A DNA stretch of 24,276 nt from an uncultured Collinsella sp. (GTDB lineage: Bacteria; Actinomycetota; Coriobacteriia; Coriobacteriales; Coriobacteriaceae): contig CABVBR010000019.1 in NCBI GenBank assembly GCA_902496645.1, positions 1-24,276 on the forward strand, given 5' to 3'. This document shows, one piece after another, positions 1 to 7,879 of this stretch. Numbering within the stretch: the stretch's first letter is position 1; the number at the start of each line of letters is the position of its first letter. The notes beneath the pieces are model-generated. The model searched no databases. It had not been told where the DNA came from and was given only the letters and a program-made list of their open reading frames with translations. The translations under genes and the position numbers were made by a program.

Positions 1-3000
1 CCGTTACCGCCGCCCAGGCCCCCGAAGGCGCGATCTTCAACCCCGAGGCCGCCCATGGCAACCTGCACCTGGGCATCGATGTTGGCTCCACCACCGTCAA
101 ACTCGCCGTGATCAACGACGATAACCAGATCGTCTACGCCAAGTACCAGCGCCACCACACCGACGTCCGCGCCTGCGCTCGAGACCTGTTCGAGGGTGCC
201 GCGACCGTGCTGCCGACGGCCCAGATGACCTGCGCTATCACCGGCTCGGGCGGCCTGCTGCTGTCCCAGTGGCTCGACCTGGAGTTTGTCCAGGAGGTCA
301 TCGCCAGCAAGCGCGCCGTCGAGACCCTCATCCCGGCAACCGACGTCGCCATCGAGCTGGGCGGCGAGGACGCGAAGATCATCTACTTCGATAACGGCAT
401 CGAGCAGCGCATGAACGGCACCTGCGCCGGCGGTACGGGTGCGTTCATCGACCAGATGGCAACCCTGTTGCACACCGACGCGAGCGGCCTTAACGAGCTC
501 GCGGCTAACGCCACCACCATCTATCCCATCGCCAGCCGCTGCGGCGTCTTTGCCAAGACCGACGTGCAGCCGCTGCTCAACGAGGGCGCCCGCCCCGAGG
601 ACGTCGCCGCGTCCATCTTCCAGGCCGTCGTGACCCAGACCATCTCGGGCCTGGCATGTGGCCGTCCCATCCGCGGCAACGTCGCCTTCCTGGGCGGCCC
701 GCTGCAGTATCTTTCCGAGCTGCGCCACCGCTTCTACCTCACGCTCAACCTGGACGAGGAGCACCGCATCGTGCCCCAAAACGCCCACCTGTTTGTGGCG
801 AGCGGCGCCGCCATGGCGCACGAGTCCAGCAAGCTCAGCACGTTCCCGCAGCTCATCGCGGCCATCGACAGCTTGGGTGACACGCAGGGTGCCGAGGTCG
901 AGCGCCTGGACCCGCTCTTTGCCACCGACGAGGACTTTGCCGAGTTCAAGAGCCGCCATGACACCGAGGTTGTTCCCAAGGGCAAGCTCGACGGCTACAC
1001 CGGCCGCGTGTTCATCGGTATCGACGCCGGCTCCACCACCATGAAGGCCGCACTCGTGGGCGAGGACGGCCAGCTGCTGCACACCTGGTACGGCAACAAC
1101 AACGGCGACATCCTGGGCACGGCCAAGGTCATCATGGCCGATTTCTACAACCACATCCCTGCCGGCTGCACCATCGGCCACGTGACCACCACGGGCTATG
1201 GCGAGGCGCTGCTCATCGAGGCGCTCAAGGCCGACTCCGGCGAGATCGAGACCGTCGCGCACCTGCGCGGCGCCAAGGCGTTCCTGCCCGGCGTCGAGTT
1301 CATTTTGGACATTGGCGGCCAGGACATGAAGTGCCTGCGCGTCAAGGACGGCGTGATCGAGCACATCATGCTCAACGAGGCCTGTTCGTCGGGCTGCGGC
1401 AGCTTTATCGAGAGCTTCGCCGTGTCCATGAACATGGACGTGCGCGCGTTTGCCGACGCCGCCATTCACGCCAAGGCCCCCGTTGACCTGGGCAGCCGCT
1501 GCACGGTCTTTATGAACTCGCGCGTCAAGCAGGCGCAAAAGGAAGGCGCCACGGTGGGCGACATCGCTGCCGGCCTGTCCTACTCCGTCATCAAGAACGC
1601 CCTGTTCAAGGTCATTAAGCTGCGCGACCCCAAGGAGATCGGCAGTCAGGTGATCGTTCAGGGCGGCACCTTTATGTCCGACGCCACGCTGCGCGCATTT
1701 GAGCAGCTCACCGGCGTGCACGCCGTGCGTCCCGACATCGCCGGCTGCATGGGCGCTTACGGTGCGGCCCTGCTCGCCCGCGACCGCGCCGGCGCCGACG
1801 GCACCTCGACCATCCTTTCTGCCGAGGACATCGCGCACCTCACCGTGACGCAAAAGCATGTCCGCTGCGGTCGTTGCTCCAACAACTGCCAGCTCACCGT
1901 CAACGATTTTGGCGGCGGTAGGCGCTTCATTACCGGCAACCGTTGCGAGAAAGGCGCCGGCCACAAAAAGCAGAAGACCGAGGCCCCCAACCTCTTCAAA
2001 AAGAAAAACGAGCTGCTCTTTAACCGCGAGGTGCTGAGCCCCGACGAGGCCCCGCGCGGCACCGTCGGCATCCCGCGCGCGCTCAACATGTACGAGAACT
2101 ACCCCTTCTGGCACGCGTTCTTTACACGCCTGGGCTTTAGCGTGCAGCTGTCCGACCAGTCGAGCAAAAAGACCTACCAGGCGGGCATCGAGTCCATGCC
2201 GTCCGAGAGCGTGTGCTATCCGGCCAAGATGAGCCACGGCCACGTTATGAACCTCATCGACCGCGATGTCGACTTCATCTGGATGCCGTGCGTGCGCTGG
2301 GAGCGCAAGGAGGATCCGACGGCTGGCAACTGCTATAACTGCCCCATCGTCATGAGCTACCCCACGGCGTTGGCACTCAACATCGACGAGATCCGCGAGC
2401 AGAACATCGAGTTCCTGTATCCGTTTGTGCCCTATCACGACAAGACCGAGCTCAAGCGCCGCCTGTACCAGGTGCTCGCCGTCGACCGCGTGGCCGATGC
2501 TGAGGCCGGTCGCGGTCGCGTGCGTGGGCCCAAGATCACGCGCTCCGAGGTCGATGCCGCCGTCAACGCTGCCTTTGAGGCCGATGCGCGTTTCCATGAG
2601 GACATCCAGACCATGGGCGAGGAGGCTCTTAAGTGGGTCGAGGACCACGGTGGCCACGGCATTGTGCTCGCCGGCCGCCCCTACCATAACGACCCCGAGA
2701 TCAACCATGCCCTGCCCGAGCTTATCTCGAGCTTTGGCTTTGCGGTCTTTACCGAGGATTCGCTCGCGCACCTGGTAAAGCCTGAGCGTCCGATTCGCGT
2801 CGTCGACCAGTGGATGTACCACAGCCGCCTGTATGCCGTCGCCCGTTTTGTGACGATGCGCAACGACCTGGATCTGATCCAGCTCAATTCCTTCGGCTGT
2901 GGCCTGGACGCTCTGACCACCGACCAGGTGCAGGAAATCCTTGAGGCCAGCGGCAAGATCTACACCGTGCTCAAGATCGACGAGGTGTCCAACCTGGGCG

Positions 3001-4592
3001 CTGCGCGCATCCGCATCCGCTCGCTCATGGCGGCGCTCAAGGACCAGGAGGCCGAGCGCTTGGCCGAGGCTACGGCAGCGGGCGAGGCCTACGAGCAGGG
3101 CGACGCCGCGCCGGTGGCACCCTCCACGGATGCTCCCGCATTCGCGAGCCGCAAGTACACGTTCGAGGCGCAGCGTGAGAGTGCTTCGACCGCGTGGCCC
3201 AAGGTGCCCTTTACCGAGCAGATGCGCGAGGAGGGTTACACCATCCTGTGCCCGCAGATGGCGCCGATCCACTTTGACCTGGTCAAAGAGGTGTTCCGTG
3301 GTGCCGGCTACAACTTGGAGCTGCTGCCCTCGACCGACCACGACGCCGTCGAGGCCGGCCTGCGCTACGTGAACAACGACATCTGCTACCCGTCGATTCT
3401 GGTGACGGGCCAGATTATGGAGGCCATCGAGAGCGGTCGGTACGACCTGTCCAAGACCGCCGTGGTCATCAGCCAGACCGGCGGCGGCTGCCGTGCTACC
3501 AACTACATCGCGCTCATTCGCAAGGCCCTGCGCGAGAGCGGCCACCCCGAGATTCCGGTGATCTCGCTTTCGGCCGTGGCACTCGGCGAGGACAACCCCG
3601 GCTTTAAGATTACGCCGGCGCTGCTTAAGCAGGCCGTGTACGCGGTGCTCTTTGGCGACGTGATGATGCAGATGCTCTACCGCTGCCGCCCGTACGAGGC
3701 CACGCCCGGTGCCGCCAACGCGCTCTACGAGGAGTACATGGCGCGTGCCCGCAAGCTGGCGCCCAAGTTTAACCGTCACAACTACACCAAGCTGTGCCGC
3801 GAGGCCATCCGCGCGTTCGACACCATGCCGCTCGTGGGCGAGGGCACCAAGCCACGTGTGGGCGTGGTCGGCGAGATCTTGGTCAAGTTCCATCCCACGG
3901 CCAACAACCACGTGGTCGACGTTATCGAGCGCGAGGGCTGCGAGGCCGTGGTGCCGGGTCTGCTCGACTTCTTCCTGTACTCCATGAGCAACGCCGAGCT
4001 GCAGAAGGACGAGCTGGGAAGCTCTGCCACTACGCGCGCGGGCATGCAAGCGCTTATTAAGCTCGTGGACTGGATGCGTACGCCGGTGGAGGAGATGCTC
4101 GAGAAGTCCCGCCGCTTTGAGGCACCCGAGCGCATCGGCACCATGGCCGACAAGGCCCGCACGGTGCTTTCGGTGTGCAACAACATGGGCGAGGGCTGGC
4201 TGCTCACGGCCGAGATGCTCGACCTGATTGACCATGGCGCGCCCAACATCATCTGTACGCAGCCCTTCGCGTGCCTGCCCAACCATGTGGTGGGCAAGGC
4301 CGTCATAAAGGAGCTGCGCCGTCAGCACCCCGAGAGCAACATCGTCGCGGTGGACTACGATCCCGGTGCGTCCGAGGTCAACCAGCTCAACCGCATTAAG
4401 CTCATGATCAGCGTTGCCAAGGAAAATATGCGCGCTGGCAAGGGCTTTAAGCTCGAGAAGGTGGCGCCGCTCGCGATGGACGAGGTTACCGGCCAGATGC
4501 GTGCCCACGACGGCTGCGTGAGCTGCGATTCGGTGAATGAGGAGGCCGTGGCATCGGTCGCCAAGCGCCTAGGACGCGGCATTAAGAAGTAG
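1..4592 (+). CDS. Acyl-CoA dehydratase activase / HgdB-like giant protein (5' partial)
   Basis: Belongs to the BadF/BadG/BcrA/HgdC ATPase family fused to DUF2229- and HgdB-like regions; known relatives activate 2-hydroxyacyl-CoA dehydratases by ATP-driven electron transfer, but the substrate of this giant form is not known. The frame is open from base 3, so the start lies outside the window; the ATG at 108 is internal because a phosphate-binding motif (DVGSTTVK) lies at about 82-105. There are two ASKHA ATPase modules: the first has GTCAGGTG (about 420-443) and SRCG (about 532-543) cysteines, the second starts IGIDAGSTTMK (about 1015) with NEACSSGCGSF (about 1374-1406) and SRCTVF (about 1492). 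These cysteines are where the family holds a bridging [4Fe-4S] cluster. A CGRC-x4-C cluster follows at about 1868-1890. The second half has further conserved cysteines (NCYNCP, NDICYPS, GGGCRATNY, CTQPFACLPNH) as in HgdB/COG3580-like domains. Likely cytosolic. Family assignment is firm, exact function unknown. Confidence 0.9.
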   Translation, partial: VTAAQAPEGAIFNPEAAHGNLHLGIDVGSTTVKLAVINDDNQIVYAKYQRHHTDVRACARDLFEGAATVLPTAQMTCAITGSGGLLLSQWLDLEFVQEVIASKRAVETLIPATDVAIELGGEDAKIIYFDNGIEQRMNGTCAGGTGAFIDQMATLLHTDASGLNELAANATTIYPIASRCGVFAKTDVQPLLNEGARPEDVAASIFQAVVTQTISGLACGRPIRGNVAFLGGPLQYLSELRHRFYLTLNLDEEHRIVPQNAHLFVASGAAMAHESSKLSTFPQLIAAIDSLGDTQGAEVERLDPLFATDEDFAEFKSRHDTEVVPKGKLDGYTGRVFIGIDAGSTTMKAALVGEDGQLLHTWYGNNNGDILGTAKVIMADFYNHIPAGCTIGHVTTTGYGEALLIEALKADSGEIETVAHLRGAKAFLPGVEFILDIGGQDMKCLRVKDGVIEHIMLNEACSSGCGSFIESFAVSMNMDVRAFADAAIHAKAPVDLGSRCTVFMNSRVKQAQKEGATVGDIAAGLSYSVIKNALFKVIKLRDPKEIGSQVIVQGGTFMSDATLRAFEQLTGVHAVRPDIAGCMGAYGAALLARDRAGADGTSTILSAEDIAHLTVTQKHVRCGRCSNNCQLTVNDFGGGRRFITGNRCEKGAGHKKQKTEAPNLFKKKNELLFNREVLSPDEAPRGTVGIPRALNMYENYPFWHAFFTRLGFSVQLSDQSSKKTYQAGIESMPSESVCYPAKMSHGHVMNLIDRDVDFIWMPCVRWERKEDPTAGNCYNCPIVMSYPTALALNIDEIREQNIEFLYPFVPYHDKTELKRRLYQVLAVDRVADAEAGRGRVRGPKITRSEVDAAVNAAFEADARFHEDIQTMGEEALKWVEDHGGHGIVLAGRPYHNDPEINHALPELISSFGFAVFTEDSLAHLVKPERPIRVVDQWMYHSRLYAVARFVTMRNDLDLIQLNSFGCGLDALTTDQVQEILEASGKIYTVLKIDEVSNLGAARIRIRSLMAALKDQEAERLAEATAAGEAYEQGDAAPVAPSTDAPAFASRKYTFEAQRESASTAWPKVPFTEQMREEGYTILCPQMAPIHFDLVKEVFRGAGYNLELLPSTDHDAVEAGLRYVNNDICYPSILVTGQIMEAIESGRYDLSKTAVVISQTGGGCRATNYIALIRKALRESGHPEIPVISLSAVALGEDNPGFKITPALLKQAVYAVLFGDVMMQMLYRCRPYEATPGAANALYEEYMARARKLAPKFNRHNYTKLCREAIRAFDTMPLVGEGTKPRVGVVGEILVKFHPTANNHVVDVIEREGCEAVVPGLLDFFLYSMSNAELQKDELGSSATTRAGMQALIKLVDWMRTPVEEMLEKSRRFEAPERIGTMADKARTVLSVCNNMGEGWLLTAEMLDLIDHGAPNIICTQPFACLPNHVVGKAVIKELRRQHPESNIVAVDYDPGASEVNQLNRIKLMISVAKENMRAGKGFKLEKVAPLAMDEVTGQMRAHDGCVSCDSVNEEAVASVAKRLGRGIKK

Positions 4593-4620
4593 TTGGCCTA
4601 CTTCGAGCCAGATATAAGAC

Positions 4621-4656
4621 AAACGGGTGGCGGCCGTATCGACTACCACCCGTTTT
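4621..4656 (+). terminator. Intrinsic terminator after activase-like gene
   Basis: A perfect 10-bp stem AAACGGGTGG (4621-4630) / CCACCCGTTT (4646-4655) with a 15-nt loop ends in a short T run. It lies 28 bases after the stop codon, as expected for a rho-independent terminator. Confidence 0.8.
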
Positions 4657-4708
4657 GCTGGACATATGTTGCGTAAACGCCCCAGCTATCACCCCTTGCG
4701 AACTTAGA

Positions 4709-4839
4709 TTTCGGAAGTATGCGGCAAAATCTGAATAGGCCGAGCACACCGGATATGTCCAAGCTCTGTACCTGCGGTTTTATTAACGGAAAACGGGGGT
4801 GTGCTCGAGAGTTTCAAAATTTGCCGCATACTTCCGAAA
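4709..4839. repeat. Palindromic element with 42-bp imperfect inverted arms
   Basis: The outer 20 bases TTTCGGAAGTATGCGGCAAA (4709-4728) are repeated perfectly in inverse at 4820-4839. After 12 partly similar bases, a second perfect 10-bp block CGAGCACACC (4741-4750) pairs with 4798-4807. The arms therefore align without gaps over 42 positions and enclose a 47-bp AT-richer centre. No target duplication is obvious. It could be a small MITE-like repeat, a paired operator, or a long RNA hairpin. With the terminator and promoter it fills the 417-bp gap 4593-5009. Confidence 0.75.
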
Positions 4840-4878
4840 ACGGCGTCTCGGTGGCACAAAAAATCGCCCTCGGAACCC

Positions 4879-4887
4879 TGAGATAAT
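4879..4887 (+). promoter_or_regulatory. Candidate extended -10 promoter for the dehydrogenase
   Basis: TGAGATAAT is a good extended -10 match (TGn + GATAAT). There is no convincing -35 box. It would give a leader of about 115 bases before the start at 5010. A second AT-rich stretch, GTTAAATAAAATA near 4960-4973, is an alternative. Confidence 0.35.
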
Positions 4888-5009
4888 GAACAGGTGTAGC
4901 CGTTCGCCGCAAAATACCGTCCGTTTATAGAACCAACCCCCGGCTCGTAGCCTCCATACGGTTAAATAAAATACACATCTATGGAATTACGTAAGAGAGA
5001 ACTGTTCCT

Positions 5010-5969
5010 ATGAGCTACAAGACCGTTTGCGTTGCCGGCGGCGGCGTGCTGGGAAGCCAGATTGCCTTTCAGGCAGCCTACTGCGGCTTTGATGTAACGA
5101 TTTGGCTGCGCAGCGAGGGCAGCATCGGCCGCACCCAGCCCAAGATCGATCATGTGCGCGAGGAGTACATCGCGGCAATCGAGGGTATGGCGGATGGTAC
5201 GGGCGAGTGGTGTGCCGGCATCGCCGATAGCGACCAGACCTTCGACAAGGAGGTGGCACTCGCTGCCGTCGAGCGTGCCTACTCCACGCTCAAGCTGGAG
5301 CTCGATCTGGCCAAGGCCGTTGCCGATGCCGATCTGGTCATCGAGTCTATGGCCGAGGACACCCAGGCAAAAATCGACTTCTACAAGAAGCTCGCCCCGG
5401 TTCTCCCGCAAAAGACCGTCGTCGTAACGAACTCCTCTACGCTGCTGCCGAGCACCTTTGCCAAGTACACCGGCCGCCCCGAGAAGTACCTGTCGCTGCA
5501 CTTTGCCAATTCCATCTGGAAGAACAACATGACCGAGGTCATGGCCCAGAGCCAAACTGACAAGCGCTACTTCGACGAGCTTGTCGACTTTGCCAACGAC
5601 ATCCGCATGCTGGCACTTCCCGTCAACAAGGAAAAGAACGGCTACCTGCTCAACTCCATGTTAGTGCCGTGGCTGCTCTCGGGCCTTGATCTGTATGTCT
5701 CGGGTGTGAGTGACCCCAAGAGCATCGACCTCGCATGGACGCGCGGCACTGGCGCGCCCAAAGGTCCGTTCCGCGTGTTCGACACGGTGGGCATCCAGAC
5801 GGCCTACAACATCGTCATGCAGTATCAGAAGGTCCCGGGCCTGGTGAGCCCGTTGCTCAAAAAGATGATGATGCCCTACAACTTTAAGGCCATGGCCTCC
5901 GTCCTCAAGAAAATGCTCGACGAAGGCAAGCTGGGCGAAAGCTCGGGCGAGGGCTTCTTCAAGTACTAA
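5010..5969 (+). CDS. 3-hydroxyacyl-CoA dehydrogenase family protein
   Basis: Predicted to oxidise a (3S)-3-hydroxyacyl-CoA to the 3-ketoacyl-CoA with NAD, or the reverse in butyrate-type metabolism. The 319-residue protein has the full two-domain layout. An N-terminal Rossmann motif GGGVLG is at residues 10-15. The usual catalytic series can be seen: NSST at 141-144 (Ser), LHFAN with His164, TEV with Glu176, and KNGYLLN around 209-215 (Asn). The C-terminal 3HCDH domain has KGPFRVFDTVG (251-261) and ends in the family-typical EGFFKY. The length fits a stand-alone dehydrogenase rather than a fusion with enoyl-CoA hydratase. The ATG at 5010 follows a purine-rich AAGAGAGA. The gene is monocistronic, with a hairpin directly after the stop. 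Substrate chain length cannot be told from sequence. Confidence 0.9.
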   Translation: MSYKTVCVAGGGVLGSQIAFQAAYCGFDVTIWLRSEGSIGRTQPKIDHVREEYIAAIEGMADGTGEWCAGIADSDQTFDKEVALAAVERAYSTLKLELDLAKAVADADLVIESMAEDTQAKIDFYKKLAPVLPQKTVVVTNSSTLLPSTFAKYTGRPEKYLSLHFANSIWKNNMTEVMAQSQTDKRYFDELVDFANDIRMLALPVNKEKNGYLLNSMLVPWLLSGLDLYVSGVSDPKSIDLAWTRGTGAPKGPFRVFDTVGIQTAYNIVMQYQKVPGLVSPLLKKMMMPYNFKAMASVLKKMLDEGKLGESSGEGFFKY

Positions 5970-6008
5970 AAAATGATCCCTCGGGGACGGAGGAAAACGG
6001 ATCATTTT
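5970..6008 (+). terminator. Hairpin terminator with GGGGACGG core
   Basis: AAAATGATCC (5970-5979) pairs perfectly with GGATCATTTT (5999-6008) and starts one base after the dehydrogenase stop. The loop carries CTCGGGGACGGAGGAAAA, relating it to the other GGGGAC-type hairpins of this window. Confidence 0.75.
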
Positions 6009-6024
6009 CGGCCGCCAACAGTGA

Positions 6025-6528
6025 GAAGATGGACCCAGAAATAGAAAGGAGTGGCAATGGGCCGGTTCGGGCTTTGAGGACAAGTTACTGCAGGCCCAAT
6101 GCGATTTTTCGCTCAACGCAGGCCAGCACAGCGTGACGTATCTGCCGAGTTCTGATACGGCAACGACCGGTTGCTACCAAGTGCTGCTATACGACAACAA
6201 CTTTGGTGCGGCCGAGAGCTACCCCAAGTTCGATTGGGGCCAGCTGGTCGCCGCGGTGGTGACCGACTACAGTAAGGGAACGCATTCGTTTGGGCGCATC
6301 TTTACGGTGGACGAGACCGTGCGCACCTACGAGCTTGTGGACCAGATCGCCGTGCCGTTTTCGGGCTATGTGAGCAGTGCGCAGCGCGTCGGCGATTCGA
6401 ATAGCATGCTCGTGGCATCGGGCATGGCCAAGACTTTTGCCGAGTACGATCGCTATGGACTGCCCATCGCCACCTACGAGATGGAAGCCGAAAAGTATAT
6501 CTACCGCGTGTACAAGTACGAGCTGTAG
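6025..6528 (+). pseudogene. Aryl-sulfate sulfotransferase, C-terminal remnant
   Basis: The open frame after the TGA at 6022-6024 encodes about 167 residues. They resemble the C-terminal blades of PF05935 arylsulfotransferases: WAGSGFEDKL, then GQHSVTYLP and LLYDNN (the QH...FDN pattern), then SSAQRVGDSNSMLV, FAEYDRYG and the terminal YIYRVYKYEL. Intact family members are about 500-600 residues and act outside the membrane, moving sulfate between phenols; here the N-terminal two thirds, the signal peptide and the catalytic core are missing. No ATG exists in this frame before the QH block. An ATG at 6057 with a good AAAGGAG site is in the wrong frame and stops after six codons. GTG at 6133 could start a 131-residue fragment, but it would cut into the domain. 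I read it as a decayed gene; the family call rests on remembered motif pattern. Confidence 0.6.
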
Positions 6529-6542
6529 CGCTGCGCTCTGCA

Positions 6543-7664
6543 TCACTTCACGTCAAATTCCACGCGATCGAGTTCGGGTACGTTGAGGTCTATGAGCTTG
6601 CGGGCGACGTGGCGGTCGCTTGTCGTCACATGGGCAACAATCTCGCGCTCGACGATGCCCCTCTCGTCGCCTTCGGTGGCCGAGGTCTCGACGGCGACGG
6701 TGTAATCCTTAAAGCCCGGCAGTACCGCGGCAAGCTCGCGCGTGGTTTCGGTGACACCGTAGCCGTCCTGCACGCCGGCCTGCGCCGATCCAATGGAGCC
6801 TGCGGTCATAACGATGCAGGGGATGGCAAAGATGGCCGTTCCCACGATGATGCGGCGGCGCACTTTGCGTGACAGCTCGTCGACCTCGGCGTCTTCCTCA
6901 GCGGTCACAATACCGTCGCCGTTCAGGTCGCGCTTGAGCGGCACGCGCAAAAGAAGCAGCACGGCTTCGGCAGCCAGTGCGATAAAGACCACGTTGATGC
7001 CAAACTCATAAAGCGCCGAGAGAAACAGTGACCCGCTTGCGATGGCGATGCCGTAGCCCGCCGCGCACAGGGGCGGCATGAGCGCGGTCGCCACGGCCAC
7101 GCCGGCGATGAGCGTGGCGGGCTCCTGGTCGCGCGAGTTGCCCAGGCCACCCGCAAAGCCGCCCGCGAGCGCGACGGCAAGGTCCCACACAGTCGGTGTC
7201 GAATTGTCGACGATGGCGGCCGTGGTGGTGCCAAGGGGCGAGAGCTTAAAGTACAACGTGGACGTGACCAGGCAAAAGGCCATCTGAAGCGCGAGGCTGG
7301 CGACGGCCTCGACGGCAATCTCGCGGTCGAGCGTGGCGATGCCGTATGCCATGGCAAGGACCGAGCCCATGAGCGGGCAGATGAGCATGGCGCCCACGAT
7401 GGCGATATCCGAGTCGATATCGAGTCCGATGCTCGCGATCAGCATGGCGATGATGAGGATGCACAGATGCGAGCCGGTCAGGCGCGCCCCGTTTACAAAG
7501 CGCTTGCGGATCACGTGATAGGGCGCTCGGCCCTCGCGAATGTTGAACGCCTGCTTTAGAAAGCGGCTTGCGTTCTCCATGGCCTCGCTGTGGGCGGGGC
7601 GGATGCCATGGCGCCGATGATGGCGCTCGCGCAGTCGCTTGAGCTGTTGTTTATCGAGTTCCAT
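6543..7664 (-). CDS. DUF389 (TIGR00341-type) membrane protein with EF-hand-like loop
   Basis: Polytopic membrane protein of the DUF389 family, whose function is not established. The start is set at the ATG whose codon ends at 7664, because a GAGG Shine-Dalgarno sits 5 bases upstream; the GTG at 7670 overlaps that site. The protein has 373 residues: a basic N terminus (KRLRERHHRRHG), then five to six hydrophobic segments between about 65 and 240 with the family-typical GAMLICPLMG and GVAVATALMPPLCAAG blocks, one more segment near 275-295, and a soluble C-terminal region. Between the membrane segments (about residues 246-257, bases 6894-6929) lies DLNGDGIVTAEE, a textbook EF-hand calcium loop that I would not expect in this family. 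The gene converges on the sulfotransferase remnant with only 14 bases between the stops. Confidence 0.85.
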   Translation of the reverse strand: MELDKQQLKRLRERHHRRHGIRPAHSEAMENASRFLKQAFNIREGRAPYHVIRKRFVNGARLTGSHLCILIIAMLIASIGLDIDSDIAIVGAMLICPLMGSVLAMAYGIATLDREIAVEAVASLALQMAFCLVTSTLYFKLSPLGTTTAAIVDNSTPTVWDLAVALAGGFAGGLGNSRDQEPATLIAGVAVATALMPPLCAAGYGIAIASGSLFLSALYEFGINVVFIALAAEAVLLLLRVPLKRDLNGDGIVTAEEDAEVDELSRKVRRRIIVGTAIFAIPCIVMTAGSIGSAQAGVQDGYGVTETTRELAAVLPGFKDYTVAVETSATEGDERGIVEREIVAHVTTSDRHVARKLIDLNVPELDRVEFDVK

Positions 7665-7815
7665 GTCCACCTCGTATTGCCGCAGGAACGCGGGTGCGTT
7701 CGCAGCATGTACTCTACACCGTGACGGGCGGGACAGTCATCTTGACATGGAACTTAGGCGAGCGGGCAAAGGAAGACATGCCACATGCGAGTACTGCCGA
7801 GGGTTTCGGCAGATA

Positions 7816-7854
7816 CAAAAAAGCGCGGGGCCGGATAGTCACCGACCCCGCGCT
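7816..7854 (-). terminator. Intrinsic terminator of the OPT transporter gene
   Basis: AGCGCGGGG (7822-7830) and CCCCGCGCT (7846-7854) form a perfect 9-bp GC-rich stem. On the minus strand it is followed by a run of Ts, 25 bases after the transporter stop. The remaining bases of the 7665-7879 gap hold the leader of the DUF389 gene. A weak minus-strand promoter candidate there (ATGACT, 18 bases, TAGAGT) is not strong enough to list separately. Confidence 0.85.
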
Positions 7855-7879
7855 CTGTGCGGTTACGTTGTTGTTGGGT

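Noticed and set aside
6057..6077. Six-codon ORF (MGRFGL) with a good AAAGGAG site
   Set aside because: It stops inside the sulfotransferase remnant in another frame; more likely a relic start or chance than a leader peptide.
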